Under the pieces are notes generated by a model, which was not told the DNA's origin, searched no databases, and saw nothing but the letters and a program-made list of their open reading frames with translations. The translations under genes and the position numbers were made by a program. A DNA stretch of 64,000 nt from Pseudomonas botevensis. GTDB taxonomy: Bacteria > Pseudomonadota > Gammaproteobacteria > Pseudomonadales > Pseudomonadaceae. Numbering within the stretch: the first letter of the stretch is position 1; each line of letters starts with the position of its first letter. Of this stretch, positions 19,659 through 29,077 are shown piece by piece. The stretch spans positions 124,001 through 188,000 of the forward strand of contig NZ_JAHTKI010000010.1 of the NCBI RefSeq assembly GCF_019145475.1. The letters run 5' to 3'.

Positions 19659-20627
19659 ATGAAATCGAACAAGACCCTGCTGACCACTTTGCTTTCCATG
19701 GGCCTGCTGGCCAGCGCTGGCGCCACCCAGGCCGCCGGCTGGTGCGAGTCCGGCAAACCGGTGAAGTTCGCCGGCCTCAACTGGGAAAGCGGCATGCTGC
19801 TGACCGACGTCCTGCAAGTGGTGCTGGAGAAAGGTTACGACTGCAAGACCGACAGCCTGCCGGGCAACTCCATCACCATGGAAAACGCCCTGAGCACCAA
19901 CGACATTCAAGTCTTCGCCGAAGAGTGGGTCGGTCGCAGCGAGGTCTGGAACAAGGCCGAGAAGGCCGGCAAGGTTGTCGGTGTCGGTGCGCCGATCGTC
20001 GGCGCCATCGAGGGCTGGTACGTGCCGCGCTATGTGGTTGAGGGCGATGCCAAGCGCAAGCTCGAAGCCAAGGCTCCTGACCTGAAGCACATCTCCGACC
20101 TGGGCAAATACTCGGCGATCTTCAAGGATGCCGAAGAGCCGTCCAAGGGCCGTTTCTACAACTGCCCGGCCGGCTGGACCTGCGAGCTGGACAACACCGA
20201 AATGCTCAAGAGCTACGGCCTGGAAAACACCTACACCAACTTCCGTCCGGGCACCGGCCCGGCACTGGATGCGGCGGTGCTGTCGAGCTACAAGCGTGGC
20301 GAGCCGATCCTGTTCTACTACTGGTCGCCAACCCCGCTGATGGGCCAGGTCGACGTGATCAAGCTTGAAGAAAAGGCCGGCGTCGACAAGTCCGTGAGCA
20401 TTAAGGTCGGTCTGTCCAAGACCTTCCACGAGCAGGCTCCGGAGCTGGTGACCGTGCTGGAAAAGGTCAACCTGCCGATCGATCTGCTGAACCAGAACCT
20501 GGGCCGTATGGCGAAGGAACGTATCGAGTCGCCAAAACTGGCGAAAATCTTCCTCAAGGAACATCCTGAGGTCTGGCACGCGTGGGTAAGTGAAGACGCT
20601 GCCAAGAAAATCGACGCGGCGCTGTAG
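19659..20627 (+). CDS. hutX: Histidine ABC transporter substrate-binding protein
   Basis: 322 residues, starting at ATG 19659 after TAGGAG; longer in-frame starts reach back into hutTu and lack a signal peptide. A Sec signal peptide ends near ATQAAG (about residue 24). The mature protein belongs to the OpuAC/ProX-like class of binding proteins (GLNWESGMLLTDVLQVVLEKGYDC). Together with the permease and ATPase that follow it forms HutXWV, an osmoprotectant-type importer known to carry histidine in rhizobia and pseudomonads. Confidence 0.9.
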   Translation: MKSNKTLLTTLLSMGLLASAGATQAAGWCESGKPVKFAGLNWESGMLLTDVLQVVLEKGYDCKTDSLPGNSITMENALSTNDIQVFAEEWVGRSEVWNKAEKAGKVVGVGAPIVGAIEGWYVPRYVVEGDAKRKLEAKAPDLKHISDLGKYSAIFKDAEEPSKGRFYNCPAGWTCELDNTEMLKSYGLENTYTNFRPGTGPALDAAVLSSYKRGEPILFYYWSPTPLMGQVDVIKLEEKAGVDKSVSIKVGLSKTFHEQAPELVTVLEKVNLPIDLLNQNLGRMAKERIESPKLAKIFLKEHPEVWHAWVSEDAAKKIDAAL

Positions 20628-20711
20628 GTCGAATTCCTCCCGGCCAACCGAGAGGCTGGCCGGGGTGTTCGCCGCAATCGCTTGATTGAGTTTCCTGATT
20701 GAGAGCCGCTT

Positions 20712-21563
20712 ATGTTTCCCGAAAGCTTTACCTTTTCCATCGCCGACTGGGTCAACGGTTGGGTCGATGCGCTGGTCACCAACTACGGCGATGTGTTCCG
20801 CCACATCTCTGACACCCTGTTGTGGGCCATCGTCAATCTTGAAGGCCTGCTGCGCGCCGTGCCGTGGTGGCTGATGCTGGCTGTGGTCGCCGGGATCGCC
20901 TGGCACGCCACCCGCAAAGTGGTCACCACCGCCGTGATTGTCGGTCTGCTGTTCCTGGTCGGCGCCGTCGGCCTGTGGGACAAACTCATGCAAACCCTGG
21001 CGCTGATGCTGGTGGCGACGCTGATCTCGGTGCTGATCGGCATACCGCTGGGGATTCTCTCGGCGCGCAGCAATCGTCTGCGTTCGGTGCTGATGCCGCT
21101 GCTCGACATCATGCAGACCATGCCGAGTTTCGTGTACCTGATCCCGGTGCTGATGCTGTTCGGCCTGGGCAAGGTGCCGGCGATTTTCGCCACCGTGATC
21201 TACGCCGCGCCGCCGCTGATCCGTCTGACCGATCTGGGCATCCGCCAGGTCGACGGCGAAGTGATGGAAGCGATCAACGCCTTCGGTGCCAACCGCTGGC
21301 AGCAACTGTTCGGCGTGCAACTGCCGCTGGCCCTGCCAAGCATCATGGCCGGGATCAACCAGACCACCATGATGGCCCTGTCGATGGTGGTGATCGCCTC
21401 GATGATCGGTGCCCGTGGCCTGGGTGAAGATGTACTCGTGGGGATTCAGACCCTCAACGTCGGACGCGGCCTCGAGGCCGGCCTGGCGATCGTGATTCTC
21501 GCAGTGGTCATCGACCGCATTACCCAGGCGTATGGTCGGCCACGGCATGAGGTGAGCAAATGA
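20712..21563 (+). CDS. hutW: Histidine ABC transporter permease
   Basis: 283 residues with about six membrane helices. The binding-protein-dependent permease signature (EAA loop) is visible as EVMEAINAFGANRWQQLFGVQLPLALPSIMAGI. It resembles ProW/OpuAB-type permeases. The stop overlaps the hutV start (ATGA), coupling the two. Confidence 0.93.
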   Translation: MFPESFTFSIADWVNGWVDALVTNYGDVFRHISDTLLWAIVNLEGLLRAVPWWLMLAVVAGIAWHATRKVVTTAVIVGLLFLVGAVGLWDKLMQTLALMLVATLISVLIGIPLGILSARSNRLRSVLMPLLDIMQTMPSFVYLIPVLMLFGLGKVPAIFATVIYAAPPLIRLTDLGIRQVDGEVMEAINAFGANRWQQLFGVQLPLALPSIMAGINQTTMMALSMVVIASMIGARGLGEDVLVGIQTLNVGRGLEAGLAIVILAVVIDRITQAYGRPRHEVSK

Positions 21564-22390
21564 ACAACGCAACCGTGAGCAAGATCGAAGTCAAAAACGT
21601 CTTCAAGATTTTCGGCAACCGCGCCAAGGATGCGCTGGCGATGGTCGGCCAGGGCAAGACCAAGGATCAGGTGCTGAACGAAACCGGTTGCGTGGTCGGG
21701 GTCAACGATTTGTCCCTGAGCATCGGCACCGGCGAAATCTTCGTGATCATGGGCCTGTCCGGCTCCGGCAAATCGACCCTGGTGCGCCACTTCAACCGTC
21801 TGATCGACCCGACCAGCGGGGCGATCCTGGTGGACGGCGTGGACATCCTGCAATACGACATGGACGCCCTGCGCGAATTTCGCCGGCACAAGATCAGCAT
21901 GGTGTTCCAGAGCTTCGGCCTGCTGCCGCACAAGTCCGTGCTGGACAACGTCGCCTACGGCCTGAAAGTGCGCGGCGAGAGCAAGCAACTGTGCGCCGAA
22001 CGCGCGCTGCACTGGATCAACACCGTGGGCCTCAAGGGCTACGAAAACAAATACCCGCATCAGCTCTCCGGCGGTATGCGTCAGCGTGTCGGCCTGGCCC
22101 GCGCCCTGGCGGCGGACACCGACATCATCCTGATGGACGAAGCCTTCAGCGCCCTCGATCCGCTGATCCGCGCGGAAATGCAGGATCAGTTGCTGGAGCT
22201 GCAAAAGACCCTGCACAAGACCATCGTCTTCATCACCCACGACCTCGACGAGGCCGTGCGCATCGGCAACCGCATCGCGATCCTCAAGGACGGCCGCCTG
22301 ATCCAGGTCGGCACCCCGCGCGAGATCCTGCATTCGCCGGCGGATGAGTACGTCGACCGGTTCGTGCAGCGGCGGGCGGCGGTGGTCTGA
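21560..22390 (+). CDS. hutV: Histidine ABC transporter ATP-binding protein
   Basis: 276-residue ATPase of the ProV type. It has the family N-terminal extension (KIFGNRAKDALAMVGQGKTKDQVL), Walker A GLSGSGKST (about 71-79), signature LSGGMRQRVGLARAL, Walker B ILMDEAFSALD and H-loop ITHD. It lacks the C-terminal CBS pair of osmosensing ProV proteins, which fits a catabolic rather than an osmotic role. It overlaps hutW by 4 bases. Confidence 0.93.
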   Translation: MNNATVSKIEVKNVFKIFGNRAKDALAMVGQGKTKDQVLNETGCVVGVNDLSLSIGTGEIFVIMGLSGSGKSTLVRHFNRLIDPTSGAILVDGVDILQYDMDALREFRRHKISMVFQSFGLLPHKSVLDNVAYGLKVRGESKQLCAERALHWINTVGLKGYENKYPHQLSGGMRQRVGLARALAADTDIILMDEAFSALDPLIRAEMQDQLLELQKTLHKTIVFITHDLDEAVRIGNRIAILKDGRLIQVGTPREILHSPADEYVDRFVQRRAAVV

Positions 22391-22448
22391 TGATCGTTCT
22401 CACGCAGAGCGTGGGAACGCTCAAGTCAATGTTCGGATGAGGTTAATG

Positions 22449-23972
22449 ATGTCCCAGGCTGAAAAAATCGTGATCGCCGATGCCCCGATGCGTTGGCAGG
22501 ATGTGGTCGCCGTCGCCCGTCATGGCGCCCAGCTCGAGCTGTCGGCCCAGGCCTGGGCGCGCATCGCAAACGCCCAGGCGATCGTCCAGCGCATCGTCGC
22601 CAGCGGCGAGCGTGCCTATGGCGTGAACACCGGGCTCGGCGCCTTGTGCAACGTCTCGCTGAAAGACGAGCAACTCAGCCAGTTGTCCCGCAACACCTTG
22701 CTCAGCCACGCCTGTGGTGTCGGCCCGGTTCTGAGCGATGAGCAGACCCGGGCAATCATGTGCGCGGCGATCCGCAATTTCAGCCAAGGTAAATCCGGCG
22801 TTCATCCGCAGGTTGTCGAAGCGTTGCTGGCGTTGCTCAATCGCGGCATCACGCCGCAAGTGCCGTCTCAGGGCTCGGTGGGTTACCTGACCCACATGGC
22901 GCACATCGGCATCGCGCTGCTGGGCGTGGGCAATGTCAGCTATCGCGGGCAAGTCGTCGCGGCGCAACAGGCGCTGGCCGAAGAAGGCCTGCAACCGGTG
23001 CAACTGGGGGCGAAGGACGGTCTGTGCCTGGTCAACGGTACGCCGTGCATGACCGGCCTGAGTTGCCTGGCGCTGGCCGATGCCTCGCGTCTGGTGCAGT
23101 GGGCCGACGTGATTAGCGCCATGAGTTTCGAGGCCCAGCGTGGCCAGATCGCGGCATTCGACGCCGAGATCATCGCGCTCAAGCCGCATCCGGGCATGCA
23201 ACGGGTCGGCGTCAACCTGCGCGCCTTGCTCGACGGCAGTGAAGTGATCGCTTCGAGCAAAGGCATTCGCACTCAGGACGCGCTGAGCATCCGTTCGATC
23301 CCGCAGGTGCATGGCGCCGCGCGCGATCAACTGGAACACGCGACCCGACAGATCGAAACCGAACTCAACGGCTGCACCGACAACCCGCTGTTGCTGGGCA
23401 CTCCAGACGATTTCCGGGTCATGTCCCAGGCCAACCCGCACGGTCAATCGGTGGCGCTGGCGGCGGATCTGCTGGCGATCGCCATGGCCGAAATCGGCTC
23501 GATTGCCGAGCGGCGCCTGGATCGTCTGATCAACCCGCACGTCAGCGGTCTGCCGGCGTTCCTGGTGGCCAATCCGGGGGTGAACTCCGGGATGATGATC
23601 GTGCAATACGTCGCCGCGTCGTTGTGCGCGGAAAACCGCCAACTGGCGCAACCGGCGGTGCTCGACAACTACGTCACCTCAGGCTTGCAGGAAGACCATC
23701 TGAGCATGGGCACCAACGCCGCGCTGAAGCTGCACCGTGCGCTGGAAAACTGCACGCAGATCCTCGCCATCGAGTACCTGCTGGCGGCACAGGCTTTCGA
23801 GTTCCTCAAGGAACAGCGTTTTGGCGCCGGCACCGATGTCGCCTGGCGACTGCTGCGCGAAACCGTTGCGGCCTACGATCAGGATCGCTGGCTGGCGCCG
23901 GATATCGCCGCGGCCGCGCGCGTGCTGAAAGATTCGAATCTGCTGTACAACGCTTTACCGGATTTGCACTGA
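22449..23972 (+). CDS. hutH1: HAL/PAL-family protein lacking the MIO tripeptide, probably not a histidase
   Basis: 507 residues; ATG 22449 is chosen because GAGG sits 6 bases upstream. The fold-wide conserved segments are present (AYGVNTGLGALCNV, NGTPCMTG, NPLLLGTP, QEDHLSMGTNAA). The loop that builds the electrophilic MIO cofactor reads GSVG-YLTHMAH, residues 142-151, instead of [14 protein letters not shown], so the Ala-Ser-Gly precursor is absent. The catalytic tyrosine (Tyr280 in P. putida histidase) is Leu279. Arg282 and the Glu of QEDH remain. It sits between hutV and the intact hutH2. In SBW25 I recall that only hutH2 was needed for histidine growth. A different lyase, binding or regulatory role is possible. 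Confidence 0.85.
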   Translation: MSQAEKIVIADAPMRWQDVVAVARHGAQLELSAQAWARIANAQAIVQRIVASGERAYGVNTGLGALCNVSLKDEQLSQLSRNTLLSHACGVGPVLSDEQTRAIMCAAIRNFSQGKSGVHPQVVEALLALLNRGITPQVPSQGSVGYLTHMAHIGIALLGVGNVSYRGQVVAAQQALAEEGLQPVQLGAKDGLCLVNGTPCMTGLSCLALADASRLVQWADVISAMSFEAQRGQIAAFDAEIIALKPHPGMQRVGVNLRALLDGSEVIASSKGIRTQDALSIRSIPQVHGAARDQLEHATRQIETELNGCTDNPLLLGTPDDFRVMSQANPHGQSVALAADLLAIAMAEIGSIAERRLDRLINPHVSGLPAFLVANPGVNSGMMIVQYVAASLCAENRQLAQPAVLDNYVTSGLQEDHLSMGTNAALKLHRALENCTQILAIEYLLAAQAFEFLKEQRFGAGTDVAWRLLRETVAAYDQDRWLAPDIAAAARVLKDSNLLYNALPDLH

Positions 23973-24060
23973 CAAGACCCCATACCAGCGTGCCAAGGCG
24001 CGGATCGCCCAGAAGGCGGGAAGCGACGGATAACGGAATGCTCCGGAGCGACTGGTAGTT

Positions 24061-24068
24061 AATAACAA
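24061..24068 (+). promoter_or_regulatory. Candidate Hfq/Crc target in the hutH2 leader
   Basis: AATAACAA is an exact AANAANAA match. It lies 6 bases before the AAAAGGAG ribosome-binding site and 21 bases before ATG 24090, a position where Hfq/Crc would occlude ribosome loading on the histidase message. Confidence 0.6.
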
Positions 24069-24089
24069 TCTCTCAAAAGGAGCATTTAA

Positions 24090-25622
24090 ATGACTGCGCT
24101 GAACCTGATTCCCGGCCAACTGAGCCTGGCCCAACTGCGTGACGTCTACCAGAACCCGGTCAAGCTGACCCTCGACAACAGTGCTTCAAAGCAGATCGAG
24201 GCCAGCGTGGCCTGCGTCGAGCAGATCCTCGCCGAGAATCGCACCGCTTACGGCATCAACACCGGTTTCGGTCTGCTGGCGTCGACCCGCATCGCCAGCG
24301 AAGACCTGGAAAACCTCCAGCGCTCGCTGGTGCTGTCCCACGCCGCCGGTGTCGGCGAGCCGATCAGCGATGCGCTGGTACGCCTGGTCATGGTGCTCAA
24401 GGTCAACAGCCTCAGCCGTGGTTTCTCCGGCATCCGTCGCGTGGTGATCGACGCGCTGATCGCGCTGATCAACGCCGAGGTTTATCCGCACATTCCGCTG
24501 AAAGGTTCGGTCGGTGCTTCCGGCGACCTCGCGCCGCTGGCGCACATGTCGCTGGTGCTGCTGGGCGAGGGCAAGGCGCGCTACAAGGGCGAATGGATGG
24601 AGGCCACCGAAGCGCTGAAAGTCGCCGGCCTCACGCCGCTGACCCTGGCAGCGAAAGAAGGTCTGGCGCTGCTCAACGGCACTCAGGTGTCCACCGCGTT
24701 TGCCCTGCGGGGTCTGTTCGAAGGTGAAGACCTGTTTGCTGGTGCGCTGGCGGTCGGTGGCCTGACGGTTGAAGCGGTGCTCGGTTCGCGCTCGCCGTTC
24801 GACGCCCGTATTCACTCGGCCCGTGGGCAGAAAGGCCAGATCGACGCCGCTGCCGCTTATCGCGATCTGCTCGGCGAGCGCAGTGAAGTGTCCGACTCGC
24901 ATCAGAATTGCGAGAAGGTTCAGGACCCGTATTCGCTGCGCTGCCAGCCGCAAGTCATGGGCGCCTGCCTGACCCAGTTCCGTCAGGCCGCCGAAGTGCT
25001 GGCGATCGAAGCCAACGCCGTGTCGGATAACCCACTGGTGTTCGCCGCCGAAGGCGATGTGATTTCCGGCGGCAACTTCCACGCCGAGCCAGTGGCCATG
25101 GCCGCTGACAACATGGCGTTGGCCATCGCCGAAATCGGCTCCCTGAGCGAGCGCCGTATCTCGCTGATGATGGACAAGCACATGTCGCAACTGCCGCCGT
25201 TCCTGGTGGCCAATGGCGGGGTCAACTCCGGGTTCATGATCGCCCAGGTGACCGCAGCGGCGCTGGCCAGCGAGAACAAGGCGCTGGCGCATCCGCATTC
25301 GGTGGACAGCCTGCCGACTTCGGCCAACCAGGAAGACCATGTGTCGATGGCTCCGGCTGCCGGCAAGCGCCTGTGGGAGATGGCCGAGAACACTCGCGGG
25401 ATTCTCGCGGTGGAATGGCTGGCGGCGGCGCAGGGGCTGGATCTGCGTGAAGGCCTGAAGACTTCGGTGAAACTGGAAAAGGCGCGCGGGATTCTGCGTC
25501 GTGAAGTGCCGTTCTACGAGAAGGACCGGTTCTTCGCGCCGGACATCGAGGCGGCGACCGAGTTGCTGGCTTCGCGCAGTCTGACCGAGCTGGTGCCGGC
25601 GAAGTTGCTGCCGAGCCTGTAA
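24090..25622 (+). CDS. hutH: Histidine ammonia-lyase (histidase)
   Basis: 510 residues, the first catabolic step, histidine to urocanate plus ammonia. The MIO-forming Ala143-Ser144-Gly145 lies in [16 protein letters not shown]. The catalytic Tyr281 ([11 protein letters not shown]), Arg284 and the Glu of NQEDHVSM are all present. Length and residue numbering match P. putida histidase (Ser143, Tyr280) with an offset of one. A strong AAAAGGAG site precedes ATG 24090. This is the functional histidase of the cluster; it corresponds to hutH2 in two-copy nomenclature. Confidence 0.97.
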   Translation: MTALNLIPGQLSLAQLRDVYQNPVKLTLDNSASKQIEASVACVEQILAENRTAYGINTGFGLLASTRIASEDLENLQRSLVLSHAAGVGEPISDALVRLVMVLKVNSLSRGFSGIRRVVIDALIALINAEVYPHIPLKGSVGASGDLAPLAHMSLVLLGEGKARYKGEWMEATEALKVAGLTPLTLAAKEGLALLNGTQVSTAFALRGLFEGEDLFAGALAVGGLTVEAVLGSRSPFDARIHSARGQKGQIDAAAAYRDLLGERSEVSDSHQNCEKVQDPYSLRCQPQVMGACLTQFRQAAEVLAIEANAVSDNPLVFAAEGDVISGGNFHAEPVAMAADNMALAIAEIGSLSERRISLMMDKHMSQLPPFLVANGGVNSGFMIAQVTAAALASENKALAHPHSVDSLPTSANQEDHVSMAPAAGKRLWEMAENTRGILAVEWLAAAQGLDLREGLKTSVKLEKARGILRREVPFYEKDRFFAPDIEAATELLASRSLTELVPAKLLPSL

Positions 25623-25630
25623 GGACGCCA

Positions 25631-25883
25631 CCCCCTCACCCCAGCCCTCTCCTCCAAGGGGGAGATGGGAAAGGGAGCCGATATTTGTGCTTTTCAGAAC
25701 TTGAGTTCAACTCGAAATCTCAGGTCGGTGCACATCGAACAAACACCTCGGTCAGTCCCAGGGTGAGGGGCTTTCAAGGTTTTTTCGAACTGGAGTTCGG
25801 CCCGGAATTTCAGGTCGGCGTGCCTCGAAAGAACAACCCGGTCAGTCCCCTCTCCCTCCGGGAGAGGGTTAGGGTGAGGGGGC
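25631..25883. repeat. CCCTCACCC-bounded repeat element, copy 1, inside the hut operon
   Basis: The element begins CCCCCTCACCCCAGCCCTCTCC and ends with the inverse (GGGAGAGGGTTAGGGTGAGGGG). Its ends and core match the element at 36249-36443 in opposite orientation. It carries a 63-bp imperfect direct repeat (25697-25759 and 25787-25849). It makes up almost all of the 304-base hutH-hutI gap; after it come only the hutI leader and its CGGAGG site. Confidence 0.8.
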
Positions 25884-25926
25884 TCTTGCGGGCTCCCCGT
25901 CAAACGAATTCCAACGGAGGCCAACA

Positions 25927-27132
25927 GTGAAAACCCTCTGGCAACACTGCCACGTCGCAACCATGGCGCAGGGCGTCTACTCAATCATCGAGGATGCGGC
26001 CATCGTGACGTCCGGTGCACTCATCGAGTGGATCGGTCCGCGTCATCAATTGCCTGCCGGCGAATACCCGGCGGTCAACGACTTGCAAGGCGCGTGGGTC
26101 ACTCCGGGCCTGATCGACTGCCACACCCATACGGTGTTCGGCGGTAACCGCAGCGGTGAGTTCGAGAAGCGCCTGCAAGGGGTCAGCTACGCGGAAATCG
26201 CCGCCCAGGGCGGCGGCATCGCCAGCACCGTGCGCGCCACCCGCGAGGCCTCGGAAGACGAGCTGTTCGCCAGCGCCGCCAAGCGTCTGAAAAGCCTGAT
26301 GCGTGACGGCGTGACCACGGTCGAGATGAAGTCCGGCTATGGCCTGGACCTGGCCAGCGAGCGCAAGATCCTGCGGGTGATCCGTCGGCTTGCCGACGAA
26401 CTGCCGATCAACGTGCGCAGCACCTGCCTGGCCGCTCATGCGCTGCCGCCGGAGTACGTCGATCGCGCCGATGCCTACATCGATCACATCTGCACCGAAA
26501 TGCTCCCGGCCCTGGCCGCCGAAGGGCTGGTGGATGCGGTGGATGCGTTCTGCGAATACCTGGCGTTTTCCCCGGAGCAGGTCGAGCGGGTCTTCGTCGC
26601 CGCGCAAAAACTCGGCCTGCCGGTCAAGCTGCACGCCGAACAACTGTCGTCGCTGCACGGCTCCAGCCTGGCCGCACGTTATCACGCGTTGTCCGCCGAT
26701 CACCTGGAGTTCATGGACGAGTCCGACGCCATCGCGATGGCTGAGTCCGACACCGTCGCGGTGCTGCTGCCGGGGGCGTTCTATTTCCTGCGCGAAACCC
26801 AATTGCCACCGATGGAGGCCTTGCGCAAACACAAGGTAAAGATCGCCATCGCCAGCGACCTCAACCCTGGCACCTCGCCAGCGCTGTCGTTGCGCCTGAT
26901 GCTGAACATGGCCTGCACCTGTTTCCGCATGACCCCGGAAGAAGCCCTGGCCGGCGCGACCATTCACGCTGCGCAGGCGCTGGGCATGGCCGCGACCCAC
27001 GGTTCGCTGGAAGTCGGCAAGGTCGCGGACTTCGTCGCCTGGCAGATCGACCGGCCGGCGGATCTGGCGTACTGGCTGGGTGGTGAGCTGGACAAACGCG
27101 TCGTGCGTCACGGCGTTGAATCAAGTCTGTAG
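25927..27132 (+). CDS. hutI: Imidazolonepropionase
   Basis: 401 residues, a metal-dependent amidohydrolase opening the ring of 4-imidazolone-5-propionate to N-formimidoylglutamate. It starts at GTG 25927 behind CGGAGG. The metal motif HTHTVFGG (HxH) is at about residues 65-72, followed by KLHAEQ (about 239-244) and the [12 protein letters not shown] aspartate. Length is usual for HutI. It lies after a repeat element and 10 bases before hutG. Confidence 0.96.
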   Translation: MKTLWQHCHVATMAQGVYSIIEDAAIVTSGALIEWIGPRHQLPAGEYPAVNDLQGAWVTPGLIDCHTHTVFGGNRSGEFEKRLQGVSYAEIAAQGGGIASTVRATREASEDELFASAAKRLKSLMRDGVTTVEMKSGYGLDLASERKILRVIRRLADELPINVRSTCLAAHALPPEYVDRADAYIDHICTEMLPALAAEGLVDAVDAFCEYLAFSPEQVERVFVAAQKLGLPVKLHAEQLSSLHGSSLAARYHALSADHLEFMDESDAIAMAESDTVAVLLPGAFYFLRETQLPPMEALRKHKVKIAIASDLNPGTSPALSLRLMLNMACTCFRMTPEEALAGATIHAAQALGMAATHGSLEVGKVADFVAWQIDRPADLAYWLGGELDKRVVRHGVESSL

Positions 27133-27142
27133 GAGAGCGGTT

Positions 27143-27946
27143 GTGGATAAGGTTCTGAATTTCAAACAAGGTCGCGTGCCGTTGCTGATCAGCATGCCCC
27201 ACGCCGGTGTGCGTCTGACGCCAGCGGTCGAGGCCGGGCTGATCCCGGACGCGAAAAGCCTGCCGGACACTGACTGGCATATTCCCCAGCTCTACGACTT
27301 CGCCGCTGAACTGGGTGCCAGCACCCTGGCCGCCGAGTACTCGCGCTTCGTCATCGACCTGAACCGGCCGTCCGACGACAAACCGCTGTACGCGGGCGCC
27401 ACCACCGGGCTGTACCCGGCGACGCTGTTCGATGGCATTCCGCTGTTCAAGGAAGGGCTGGAACCGTCGAAAGCCGAGCGCGCGACCTATCTGGAGCAGA
27501 TCTGGACGCCGTACCACCGCACCTTGCAGCAAGAGCTGGCGCGGCTGAAAGCCGAGTTCGGCTACGCGCTGCTGTTCGATGCGCACTCGATCCGCTCGAT
27601 CATTCCGCACCTGTTCGACGGCAAGCTGCCGGACTTCAACCTCGGCACCTTCAATGGCGCCAGCTGCGACCCACAACTGGCGACGCAACTGGAAGCGATC
27701 TGCGCCCGTCACGGCGATTACAGCCATGTGCTGAACGGACGCTTCAAGGGCGGCCACATCACCCGTCATTACGGCAACCCGGCGCAAAACATTCATGCGG
27801 TGCAACTGGAACTGGGCCAGTGCACGTACATGGAAGAGTTCGAGCCGTTCCGCTATCGCGCCGATCTGGCCGAGCCGACGCGGGTGGTGCTCAAGGAGTT
27901 GCTGCAAGGCTTACTGGCCTGGGGCGAGCGTTACTACCCGTCCTGA
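27143..27946 (+). CDS. hutG: N-formylglutamate deformylase
   Basis: 267 residues; last pathway step, N-formylglutamate to glutamate and formate. GTG 27143 is preceded by AGGAG; an earlier in-frame ATG lies inside hutI. Family motifs include ISMPHAGVRLTP near the N-terminus, FVIDLNRP and FDAHSIRS. With hutF present this gives the deiminase route, in which ammonia and formate rather than formamide are produced. Confidence 0.95.
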   Translation: MDKVLNFKQGRVPLLISMPHAGVRLTPAVEAGLIPDAKSLPDTDWHIPQLYDFAAELGASTLAAEYSRFVIDLNRPSDDKPLYAGATTGLYPATLFDGIPLFKEGLEPSKAERATYLEQIWTPYHRTLQQELARLKAEFGYALLFDAHSIRSIIPHLFDGKLPDFNLGTFNGASCDPQLATQLEAICARHGDYSHVLNGRFKGGHITRHYGNPAQNIHAVQLELGQCTYMEEFEPFRYRADLAEPTRVVLKELLQGLLAWGERYYPS

Positions 27947-27960
27947 GCCTGCCACCCGCC

Positions 27961-27990
27961 CTGTGGGAGCGAGCAACCCCGCTCCCACAG
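27961..27990. repeat. REP palindrome after hutG
   Basis: CTGTGGGAGCGAGCAACCCCGCTCCCACAG, a nearly perfect palindrome 15 bases after the hutG stop. It is probably the 3' boundary of the long hut operon. Confidence 0.8.
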
Positions 27991-28129
27991 GGCGGGTAAA
28001 CAGTCGCCACCGTGCAAGTCCCGGTCGCCACAGTTCGCTTTTCCCCCTCGATGCCTGCGTAATGTTTCGGCCACGGTGCACAAAGACACCGCTCCGACAA
28101 TAATCCGCTGCCGCTCGAGACGAACCCCG

Positions 28130-29077
28130 ATGAAAAAACTGTTCACTCGTTGTGCGTTAATCCTCACGAGCAGTGTCCTGCTCAGTTCCCCTGTTCTGGC
28201 CAGTGACGACGCGTCCTGCAAGGCTGTGCGCATGGGCGTGGTCAACTGGACCGATGTGATCGCCACCAGCGGCATGGCCGATGTGCTGCTCAATGGCCTG
28301 GGCTACGAAAGCAAACAGACCAGCGCGGTGCAGCAAATCATCTTCGCCGGCATCCGCGACAAGCGCCTGGACATCTTCCTCGGCTACTGGAAACCGGCGA
28401 TGGACAAGAACATCGCGCCGTTCCTCGCCGCCAATCAGGTCAAGGTCATGGACAAGCCGAGCCTGGCCGACGCGCAAGCGACCCTGGCGGTTCCGGATTA
28501 CGTCGCGGCGGCGGGCCTCAAGACCTTTTCCGACATCGCCCGCTTCAAGGATCAACTGGGCGGTAAGATCTACGGCATCGAACCCGGCAGCGGCGCCAAC
28601 ACCACGATCAAGACCATGATCGAAACCAACCACTTCGGCCTCAAGGATTTCAAGATCATCGAGTCCGGTGAAGCCGGCATGCTCGCCGCCGTGCAGCGCG
28701 CGGTGAACCGCAAGGAGTTCGTGGTGTTCGTCGGCTGGACCCCGCACCCGATGAACATCAACATGAAGATCACCTACCTGACCGGCAGCGAGGACGTCTA
28801 CGGCCCCAACGAAGGCGCCGCCACCGTGTCCACGGTGACTTCGCCGGATTACGCCGAACGCTGCCCGAACGTCCATCGACTGCTGGAAAACCTGACGTTC
28901 ACCGCCGCCCTCGAAAGCCAGTTGATGGTGCCGATCATGGAGCGCAAGACCCCGCAGGACGTGGCCAGGAGCTGGCTGCGTGACCACCCCGAAGACTTGC
29001 AGCGCTGGCTGGCCGGTGTCAGCAGTTTCGACGGCAAGGACGGCGTGGCCACGGTTCAGGCCAGCCTGAAAAACTGA
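28130..29077 (+). CDS. Choline/betaine/carnitine-type ABC substrate-binding protein (orphan)
   Basis: 315 residues starting at MKKLFTRCALILTSSVLLSS; a Sec signal peptide ends near VLASDD (about residue 24). The mature part is OpuAC-like: VRMGVVNWTDVIATSGMADVLLNGLGYE, then FLGYWKPAMD and FVGWTPHPMNINMKITYL. These aromatic-rich segments fit a quaternary-amine box as in ChoX or CaiX. No permease or ATPase gene follows, so it must use a transporter encoded elsewhere, as known for the Pseudomonas Cbc system. An esterase gene overlaps its stop by one base. Confidence 0.8.
   Translation: MKKLFTRCALILTSSVLLSSPVLASDDASCKAVRMGVVNWTDVIATSGMADVLLNGLGYESKQTSAVQQIIFAGIRDKRLDIFLGYWKPAMDKNIAPFLAANQVKVMDKPSLADAQATLAVPDYVAAAGLKTFSDIARFKDQLGGKIYGIEPGSGANTTIKTMIETNHFGLKDFKIIESGEAGMLAAVQRAVNRKEFVVFVGWTPHPMNINMKITYLTGSEDVYGPNEGAATVSTVTSPDYAERCPNVHRLLENLTFTAALESQLMVPIMERKTPQDVARSWLRDHPEDLQRWLAGVSSFDGKDGVATVQASLKN

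Noticed and set aside
25685..25930. A small open frame (81 codons) between hutH and hutI
   Set aside because: It lies entirely in the repeat element and reflects its internal duplication, not a peptide gene.
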